64,000 nucleotides of DNA from Pseudomonas sp. CAN1 (GTDB lineage: Bacteria > Pseudomonadota > Gammaproteobacteria > Pseudomonadales > Pseudomonadaceae), in assembly GCF_030462585.1 (NCBI RefSeq), contig NZ_JASMRU010000004.1, forward strand, positions 274,312 through 338,311. Reading direction: 5' to 3'. Each line of letters starts with the position of its first letter. Within the stretch, counting starts at the first letter, position 1. The notes under the pieces were generated by a model, which had not been told where the DNA came from, ran no database searches, and was given only the letters and a program-made list of their open reading frames with translations. The position numbers and the translations under genes were made by a program. Shown here in pieces: positions 57,936-64,000 of this stretch.

Positions 57936-58772
57936 CTAGCCGTAGCGACCGGTGATGTAGTCTTCGGTCTGCTTCTTGGCCGGGTTGGTGAACAGGGTAT
58001 CGGTATCGCCGAACTCGATCAGCTTGCCCATGTACATGAACGCCGTGTAGTCGGAGACGCGCGCGGCCTGCTGCATGTTGTGGGTCACGATGACGATGGT
58101 GAACTTGGACTTCAGCTCGTAGATCAGCTCTTCGATCTTCAGGGTGGAGATCGGGTCCAGCGCCGAGCACGGTTCGTCGAGCAGCAGGACTTCCGGCTCC
58201 ACGGCGATGGTGCGGGCGATGACCAGACGCTGCTGCTGGCCACCGGAGAGGCCGAGGGCGGATTCGTGCAGGCGGTCCTTCACTTCGTCCCATAGGGCCG
58301 CGCCCTTAAGTGCCCACTCGACGGCTTCGTCGAGCACGCGCTTCTTGTTGATGCCCTGGATGCGCAGGCCGTACACCACGTTCTCGTAAATGCTCTTGGG
58401 GAACGGGTTGGGCTTCTGGAACACCATGCCAACGCGGCGACGCAGCTCGGCGACGTCGACGTTCTTGGCGAAGATGTTGTGGCCGTCGAGGAGAATCTCG
58501 CCCTTCACGTTGCAACCGTCGACCAGGTCGTTCATGCGGTTGAAGCAACGCAGCAGGGTCGACTTGCCGCAGCCGGACGGGCCGATGAAGGCGGTCACGC
58601 GCTGCTTGGGAATGTTCATGCTGACGTCGAACAGCGCCTGCTTCTCGCCATAGAACAGGCTCAAGCCGGGTACTTCGAGGGCGACGGTCTCGCTTTCCAG
58701 GTTCATGCCATGGCGGTCGCCGCGGCCGAGCGCGCCGATGTCGATGCCGTGGGATGCAGTTTCTTGGGGCAT
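57936..58772 (-). CDS. pstB: Phosphate ABC transporter ATP-binding protein
   Basis: A 278-aa ATPase with Walker [13 protein letters not shown] (near 50-61), the signature LSGGQQQR and Walker [14 protein letters not shown]. It powers high-affinity phosphate uptake with PstS, PstC and PstA. The N-terminal 25 residues are an extra tail. Confidence 0.97.
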   Translation of the reverse strand: MPQETASHGIDIGALGRGDRHGMNLESETVALEVPGLSLFYGEKQALFDVSMNIPKQRVTAFIGPSGCGKSTLLRCFNRMNDLVDGCNVKGEILLDGHNIFAKNVDVAELRRRVGMVFQKPNPFPKSIYENVVYGLRIQGINKKRVLDEAVEWALKGAALWDEVKDRLHESALGLSGGQQQRLVIARTIAVEPEVLLLDEPCSALDPISTLKIEELIYELKSKFTIVIVTHNMQQAARVSDYTAFMYMGKLIEFGDTDTLFTNPAKKQTEDYITGRYG

Positions 58773-58824
58773 GTTCAGTCTCCTTGGGAGGCTTGGCGGC
58801 AGGCACGGCCCGCCGCCTGCAGAA

Positions 58825-60501
58825 TCAATTTTCCAGCGCCTTGTACTTTTCGCGCAGGCGGTTACGAATGGCGATGGCCGAGAAGTTCAGCAGGGCGATC
58901 ACCATCACCAGCAGCAGCGCGGTGGCGTACACCAGCGGGCGCGCGGCCTCGACGTTCGGGCTCTGGAAGCCGACGTCATAGATGTGGAAGCCCAGGTGCA
59001 TGATCTTCTGGTCCAGGTGCACGTACGGGTAGTTGCCGTCCACCGGCAGCGCCGGAGCCAGCTTGACCACACCCACCAGCATCAGCGGCGCCACTTCACC
59101 GGCGGCGCGGGCCACGGCGAGGATCAGGCCGGTCATCATCGCCGGGCTGGCCATCGGCAGCACCACTTTCCAGAGGGTCTCGGCCTTGGTTGCACCCAGG
59201 GCCAGGGAGCCTTCGCGGGTGGCCCGCGGGATACGCGCCAGGCCTTCCTCGGTGGCCACGATCACCACCGGCACCGCGAGGATGGCCAGGGTCAGCGAGG
59301 CCCAGAACAGCCCCGGCGTGCCGAAGGTCGGCGCCGGTAATGCTTCGGGGAAGAACATTCGGTCGAGCGAGCCGCCCAGCACGTAGACGAAGAAGCCCAG
59401 GCCGAACACGCCGTAGACGATCGCCGGAACGCCGGCGAGGTTGTTCACCGCGATGCGGATGACGCGGGTCAGCAGGCCCTGGCGAGCGTACTCGCGCAGG
59501 TAGACCGCCGCGATCACACCGAACGGAGTGACGATCACGGCCATCACCAGGGTCATCATCACGGTGCCGAAGATGGCCGGGAAGATGCCGCCCTCGGTGT
59601 TGGCTTCACGCGGGTCGTCGCTGAGGAATTCCCACAGTTTCTTGAAGTAGAAGCTCAGCTTGGCGCCGACGCCCATCTGGTTCGGCTGGTAGGCGTGCAC
59701 CAGTTTTCCGACGCTGATCTCGGTCTGCTGGCCGGTGGCATCGCGCATGACGATGCTGTCGCGGTTGAACTCCGAGTGCAGGGCGTTGAGCTGCTCTTCC
59801 AGTACCTTGTACTGGGCGTTCAGCTCGGCGCGGCCGGCGGCGATGTCGGCCTCGGCCGTGGCATCCAGCTTGTTGTTCAGCTGCAGGCCACGCTCTTTCA
59901 GGCGCAGGCGCTCCAGGCCATGGTTGATGCCCCCGATGTCGCCCTTCTCCAGCTGGTACAGCTTGGCGTAGAGCTCATCGACGCGCTTCAGACGGGTCTG
60001 CAGCTCGGCCATGGCGGCGGGACCTTCGGCGACTACCTTGCCGCTTTCCTTGACGCTCAGCAGGTAGCCATAGAAGTTGCCCCACTCGCGGCGCTCCAGG
60101 GTCACCAGGTCGGCCGGGTGTCGACGATCAGTCAGCCACTCGCCGATCACCCAGGAGAAGTCGCTGCCGTAGAGGTCGCGGTTGCCCAGCTTGAGGAGTT
60201 CGCGGGTCATGAACTCCGGGCCGTTGTCCGGTACCGGCAGACCGGCGCTGCGCAGGCGTTCGCGCGGCACCTGCTCGATCTGCACTTCTTCGCCGATCAG
60301 CGTCTTGGGTGCCTCATTGGGGACGCTGTAGGTCGCCTCGATCACATCCGCCGGCCAGAAGTGGCCGAGACCGCGGACGGCGATCACCGAGAGCAGGCCG
60401 ATGGTCATGATCACCGCGATGGACACGGCCCCTGCGTTCATCCACACCCAGGGAGAACCGCTGGCAAACCACGCTTTGACGGATTCCTGTTTCTGTTTCA
60501 C
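58825..60501 (-). CDS. pstA: Phosphate ABC transporter permease PstA (long form)
   Basis: A 558-aa permease. The C-terminal half has the six-helix transport core with the EAA-like [23 protein letters not shown] loop. Between the first helix (about 20-43) and the core lies a periplasmic domain of about 250 residues with a coiled-coil stretch, absent from E. coli PstA (about 296 aa). Such long forms are usual in Pseudomonas. Confidence 0.95.
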   Translation of the reverse strand: MKQKQESVKAWFASGSPWVWMNAGAVSIAVIMTIGLLSVIAVRGLGHFWPADVIEATYSVPNEAPKTLIGEEVQIEQVPRERLRSAGLPVPDNGPEFMTRELLKLGNRDLYGSDFSWVIGEWLTDRRHPADLVTLERREWGNFYGYLLSVKESGKVVAEGPAAMAELQTRLKRVDELYAKLYQLEKGDIGGINHGLERLRLKERGLQLNNKLDATAEADIAAGRAELNAQYKVLEEQLNALHSEFNRDSIVMRDATGQQTEISVGKLVHAYQPNQMGVGAKLSFYFKKLWEFLSDDPREANTEGGIFPAIFGTVMMTLVMAVIVTPFGVIAAVYLREYARQGLLTRVIRIAVNNLAGVPAIVYGVFGLGFFVYVLGGSLDRMFFPEALPAPTFGTPGLFWASLTLAILAVPVVIVATEEGLARIPRATREGSLALGATKAETLWKVVLPMASPAMMTGLILAVARAAGEVAPLMLVGVVKLAPALPVDGNYPYVHLDQKIMHLGFHIYDVGFQSPNVEAARPLVYATALLLVMVIALLNFSAIAIRNRLREKYKALEN

Positions 60502-60526
60502 GGAACGTAGCCTCGTCGAGCGTCGC

Positions 60527-62809
60527 TTAGAGCGACGCGTATTTCTTGCGCAGGCGCTGACGGATCAGCTCTGCCAGGGTGTTCATCACGAAGGTGAAGG
60601 ACAGCAGTACCAGTGCCGAAAGGAACAGCACGCGGTAGTGAGTCCCGCCCACCTCCGACTCGGGCATTTCCACCGCGACGTTCGCCGCGAGGGTGCGCAT
60701 GCCCTGGAAGATGTTCACGTCCATGACCGGGGTGTTGCCGGTGGCCATCAGCACGATCATGGTCTCGCCCACGGCGCGGCCCATGCCGATCATCAGCGCC
60801 GAGAAGATGCCCGGGCTGGCGGTCAGGATCACCACGCGGGTCAGCGTCTGCCAGGGCGTGGCGCCCAGGGCCAGGGAGCCGTAGGTCAGGCTGCGCGGCA
60901 CACTGAAGATGGCGTCTTCGGCGATGGAGAAGATGTTCGGGATCACCGCGAAGCCCATGGCCAGGCCGACTACCAGGGCGTTGCGCTGGTCGTAGGTGAT
61001 GCCCAGGTCGTGGCTGATCCACAGGCGCATGTCGCCGCCGAAGAACATGGTCTCCAGGTGCGGGCTCATCCACAGGGCGAAGGCGCCGGTGGCGAGGACC
61101 ACGGGGATCAGGATCGCCGCTTCCCAGCCAGCCGGCAGGCTCAGGCGGATGCGCTCGGGCAGGCGGCTCCAGATCAGGCCGGCGAGCAGGATGCCCAGCG
61201 GCGTGAGCAGCAGCAGGCTGAAGATGCCCGGCAGGTGACCTTCGACGTACGGCGCGAGGAACAGGCCGGCGAAGAAGCCGAGGATCACGGTCGGCAGCGC
61301 CTCCATCAGCTCGATCACCGGCTTCACCTTGCGGCGCATGCCCGGAGCCATGAAGTAGGCGGTGTAGACGGCGGCTGCGATAGCCAGCGGCGCGGCGAGG
61401 ATCATCGCGTAGAAGGCGGCCTTCAGGGTACCGAAGGTCAGCGGCGACAGGCTCAGCTTGGGTTCGAAGTCGGTGGTCGCGGCGGTGGACTGCCAGACGT
61501 AGGACGGCTTGTCGTAGCTCTCGTACCAGACCTTGCCCCACAGCGCGCTGAAGGACACTTCCGGGTGCGGGTTGCTCAGGCTGAAGCGACGCAGCTCACC
61601 GCCCTGCTCAAGGATCAGGCGGTTGGCGCGCGGCGACAGGGCCATCGGGCCGGCGGACGGAGCGACGTTCTCCACCAGCAGCGTGCGGTGCGCGGTGCTG
61701 TGGAAGATGCCCAGGTTGCCCTGCTTGTCGATGGCCAGGAAGCCCTTGCGGCGCTGCTCCGGTGCGATGCTGGAGATCGGCTGGTCGCCCAGTTTGAAGT
61801 CACGCACGTGGGACAGGCGCGGCTCGCCATCCTCGCCACGGGCCATGAACCACTGGCCGATGCCGCCTTTGGAATCGCCGATCATCAGCGAGATGCCACC
61901 CAGCAGCTGGCTGCTGGCGGTCACTTCGGCGGAGGCGTCATCCAGCAGCTTGTAGCGGCCATTGAGCTGGTGGGTATTCAGGTCGAAGACATCCGCCTGG
62001 GCGCGGCCATTGAGCACATAGAGCCACTGCTTGCGCGGGTCCATGTAGATGGCCTTCACCGGGTCGGCGATCTGCGGCAGGTTGATGCGGTCTTCCTGCA
62101 GGGTGCTCTCGCCGGTCAGCATGTTTTCCTGCTGGGTCAGGCTGAGCAGCAGCATTTGGCTGCCGGTGGAGCCGGCGAGCAGCAGACTGTCATCACCCGA
62201 GGCGATCGCCACGTGCTCCAGCGGACGGCCCTGGGGATCCAGGCTCATCGGCGCTTCGCCGTAGGGATAGTCGATGTGCGGGGTGATGGTCTTCTTGTTG
62301 TCCGGGTAGGTGACCTTGTAGTTGTGCTTGAACACCAGCACCTGGCCGTTGGACAGGCCCAGCGCCACGGTCGGGTGGCCCGGCTGGTCTTCGGCGATGG
62401 AGGTCACGCTGGTGCCGGCGGGCAGCTTCAGCGCCACGCGGTCCATCTCGTCGCCTTTCTTGGCGTCGAAGAATACGACTTCGCCATTGGCGGCGACGCG
62501 CATGCCGACCATGTTCTGCTCTTCGATGCTCAGCAGCAGCGGCGCTTGCGCCGTCTTCAGCCAGGCCGGAGTCAGGGGATCACGCGCGTCCAGTTCGGCG
62601 CCGCGGAACAGCGGCAGCACGACGTAAGCGAGGTAGAAGAAGATCAGGGTGATGGCGGCCAGCACGGCGAGACCGCCGACCAGGACGTACCAGCGGGTCA
62701 GTCGATCCTTGAGCGCCCGGATACGGCGCTTGCGCTGCAGGGCAGGCGTATTGAAATCGATCCGCTCGGGAGGAGAAGAAGTCATCGGGGAGTTGGCCAT
62801 GTCGTTCAT
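60527..62809 (-). CDS. pstC: Phosphate ABC transporter permease PstC (long form)
   Basis: A 760-aa permease. The first helix (about 45-68) is followed by a beta-rich periplasmic domain of some 380 residues with propeller-like repeats, then the six-helix core with the loop [21 protein letters not shown]. coli PstC has about 319 aa. I chose ATG 62809, with GGGTG before it; ATG 62800 and 62785 are alternatives. The Pho box lies 25 bp upstream. Confidence 0.93.
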   Translation of the reverse strand: MNDMANSPMTSSPPERIDFNTPALQRKRRIRALKDRLTRWYVLVGGLAVLAAITLIFFYLAYVVLPLFRGAELDARDPLTPAWLKTAQAPLLLSIEEQNMVGMRVAANGEVVFFDAKKGDEMDRVALKLPAGTSVTSIAEDQPGHPTVALGLSNGQVLVFKHNYKVTYPDNKKTITPHIDYPYGEAPMSLDPQGRPLEHVAIASGDDSLLLAGSTGSQMLLLSLTQQENMLTGESTLQEDRINLPQIADPVKAIYMDPRKQWLYVLNGRAQADVFDLNTHQLNGRYKLLDDASAEVTASSQLLGGISLMIGDSKGGIGQWFMARGEDGEPRLSHVRDFKLGDQPISSIAPEQRRKGFLAIDKQGNLGIFHSTAHRTLLVENVAPSAGPMALSPRANRLILEQGGELRRFSLSNPHPEVSFSALWGKVWYESYDKPSYVWQSTAATTDFEPKLSLSPLTFGTLKAAFYAMILAAPLAIAAAVYTAYFMAPGMRRKVKPVIELMEALPTVILGFFAGLFLAPYVEGHLPGIFSLLLLTPLGILLAGLIWSRLPERIRLSLPAGWEAAILIPVVLATGAFALWMSPHLETMFFGGDMRLWISHDLGITYDQRNALVVGLAMGFAVIPNIFSIAEDAIFSVPRSLTYGSLALGATPWQTLTRVVILTASPGIFSALMIGMGRAVGETMIVLMATGNTPVMDVNIFQGMRTLAANVAVEMPESEVGGTHYRVLFLSALVLLSFTFVMNTLAELIRQRLRKKYASL

Positions 62810-62833
62810 GGAGTGACACCCTAGCGGCCCTAT

Positions 62834-62862
62834 ATGACAGAAAGATGACATGAAGGTGACGC
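62834..62862 (-). promoter_or_regulatory. Pho box of pstC (three half-sites)
   Basis: On the minus strand GCGTCAC, ATGTCAT and CTGTCAT occur at exact 11-bp steps (62862-62856, 62851-62845, 62840-62834). The last two form a near-perfect CTGTCAT-type PhoB site. It indicates a PhoB-dependent promoter for pstCAB-phoU separate from pstS. Confidence 0.85.
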
Positions 62863-62868
62863 GACAAA

Positions 62869-62896
62869 GCCCGCCAGCAGAGCCATGCTGGCGGGC
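62869..62896 (-). terminator. Hairpin between pstS and pstC
   Basis: GCCCGCCAGCA (62869-62879) and TGCTGGCGGGC (62886-62896) form an 11-bp perfect stem with a 6-nt loop, followed on the minus strand by TTTGTC. It probably ends or attenuates the pstS transcript, giving more binding protein than permease. Confidence 0.7.
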
Positions 62897-62955
62897 TCGG
62901 TCGAGTATGCGTCAGCCCATGCCGGGCGGGGATCTCCGCCCGATTGGAGGACTGA

Positions 62956-63750
62956 TTACAGACCCAGATCCTTGATCGCTTTTTCGGCGACTTTGGACGG
63001 CAGGGGGATGTAGCCGTCTTTCACGACAACCTGCTGGCCGGTCTTGGAGAGCACCATCTTCAGGAACTGTGCTTCCAGCGGGTTCAGCGGCTTGTTCGGC
63101 GCCTTGTTGACGTAGACGTAGAGGAAGCGCGACAGCGGGTAGGTGCCGTTCAGGGCATTCGCCTCGTTGTCTTCGATGAACTCGCCGCCTTCTTTCTTGG
63201 CCAGGGCAACGGTCTTCACGCTAGCGGTCTTGTAACCGATACCGGAGTAGCCAACGCCGTTCAGGGACTGGCTGACCGACTGCACAACGGAAGCCGAACC
63301 CGGCTGCTCGTTCACGTTCGGCTTGTAGTCGCCTTTGCACAGGGCTTCTTCCTTGAAGTAGCCGTAGGTGCCGGATACGGAGTTACGACCGAACAGTTGG
63401 ACAGGCTTGTTGGCCCAGTCGCCGGTCAGGCCCAGGTCACCCCAGGTCTTCACTTCCGACTTGCCGCCGCACAGGCGGGTGGAGGAGAAGATGGCGTCGA
63501 CCTGCTGCATGGTCAGACCCTTGATGGGGTTGTCCTTGTGCACGAAGATCGCCAGGGCGTCCACGGCAACCGGAACAGCGGTCGGCTTGTAGCCGTACTT
63601 CTGTTCGAAGGCCTGCAGCTCGACGTCCTTCATCTTGCGGCTCATCGGGCCCAGGACGGCACGCTGCCTGATGGCGGGCGTGGCCTTTGTACCCTGAGTA
63701 GTTGTATCTGGCCTCACGATTCCACCAGAAAGGAAAGCTGTCGTGGGCAA
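62956..63750 (-). pseudogene. pstS: Phosphate-binding protein PstS, 5'-truncated
   Basis: From about 63660 to the stop at 62956 the frame gives a clear PstS C-terminal part ([44 protein letters not shown]), some 235 residues. The normal N-terminus (signal peptide and the SVGSDTL/GSST phosphate loops) is absent. The open frame instead runs into unrelated residues and begins at an unlikely TTG. Without a signal peptide it cannot work in the periplasm, unless the break is an assembly artefact. Confidence 0.8.
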
Positions 63751-63792
63751 CGGCAGCTTCCGGTCAGAAACGGAAGCGTGGATGAAAGAGGC

Positions 63793-64000
63793 TCAGTTCT
63801 CTCGACAGTGCCGCATTATTCTTTTCAGCTCGCTTAGTGCATCGCTGAAGTCGCTCAAAGCGAAACTCAGCCAGGGGCCAAGCAGGCCCGGCACGGCCCG
63901 CAGTACTTGCCCCACAGGAACACCGGCAAAACCCTGCAGCAGGGAACTCGCCAGCAGCGCGCTGATGCCCGCCACGAACAGGGCCAGCGCCAGCAGATAG
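63793..64000 (-). CDS. 3' end of an unknown membrane protein gene (runs off the window)
   Basis: On the minus strand an open frame enters at the window edge and stops at 63793. The 68 visible residues start with a hydrophobic helix (LLALALFVAGISALLASSLL), continue with PGLLGPWLSFAL and end with a basic tail, RIMRHCREN. I do not recognise it. A 7-bp hairpin (63756-63762 / 63771-63777) just after the stop may be its terminator. It is joined to the broken end of pstS. Confidence 0.4.
   Translation of the reverse strand, partial: YLLALALFVAGISALLASSLLQGFAGVPVGQVLRAVPGLLGPWLSFALSDFSDALSELKRIMRHCREN

Noticed and set aside
60401..62824. 807-codon plus-strand frame opposite pstC and pstA
   Set aside because: Shadow of the two permease genes; strongly biased composition without hydrophobic or domain order.
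63743..64000. 85-codon plus-strand frame at the right edge
   Set aside because: Ser/Arg/Pro-rich with no family resemblance, opposite a more plausible hydrophobic minus-strand frame.

Overview
The window is a chromosomal segment of a GC-rich gammaproteobacterium, almost certainly Pseudomonas of the P. aeruginosa/nitroreducens/citronellolis kind. From memory, gene content and order follow the P. aeruginosa stretch from the polyamine oxidase/kauB genes through rpmBG, radC, coaBC-dut-algC-argB, pyrE/crc, rph, gmk-rpoZ-spoT, oxyR-recG, hupA, rubredoxins, ubiCA, phoBR and the pst-phoU operon. Identification rests on protein recognition and synteny, not on a search.

Layout. 1-9.6 kb: polyamine catabolism (FAD oxidase, cardiolipin synthase-like lipoprotein, MFS carrier, kauB, cupin), ribosomal proteins L33/L28, a peptide-binding lipid-free SBP and a small DUF2867-like gene. 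9761-20000: a 10,240-bp AT-richer mobile element of the Tn554 type inserted exactly between two codons of radC, splitting the JAMM metal motif of RadC without target duplication. It carries three tyrosine-recombinase-like genes, a small TnpC-like DNA-binding protein, and then a cargo operon with its own strong sigma-70-type promoter: a C5 cytosine DNA methyltransferase, a 691-aa GHKL ATPase, a 428-aa unknown protein with Rossmann-like strands, and a HigA-like HTH protein. No recognisable nuclease or helicase is present. This cargo is the best candidate for an undescribed (probably anti-phage or epigenetic) system.

20.0-47 kb: housekeeping genes in conserved order: 5' part of radC, coaBC, dut, long-form algC, argB, a thioesterase, pyrE and crc, rph, yicC, gmk, rpoZ, spoT, ridA, a lipoprotein, a LysE exporter, an AraC regulator, an epimerase, oxyR-recG, an HDOD protein, an SCP2-like protein, hupA, rubredoxin reductase and two rubredoxins, ubiC and ubiA. 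Three REPIN-type repeats and one 140-bp palindromic repeat lie between genes.

47-64 kb: phosphate control region. phoB-phoR, a CNNM/CBS membrane protein, an M23 peptidase and an unusual response regulator, then an apparently inserted MFS/M20-amidohydrolase/LysR module, then phoU, pstB, pstA, pstC and pstS on the minus strand with a three-repeat Pho box before pstC. At the right edge pstS has lost its signal peptide and N-terminal lobe and is joined to unrelated sequence, which suggests a rearrangement, an insertion or an assembly join.
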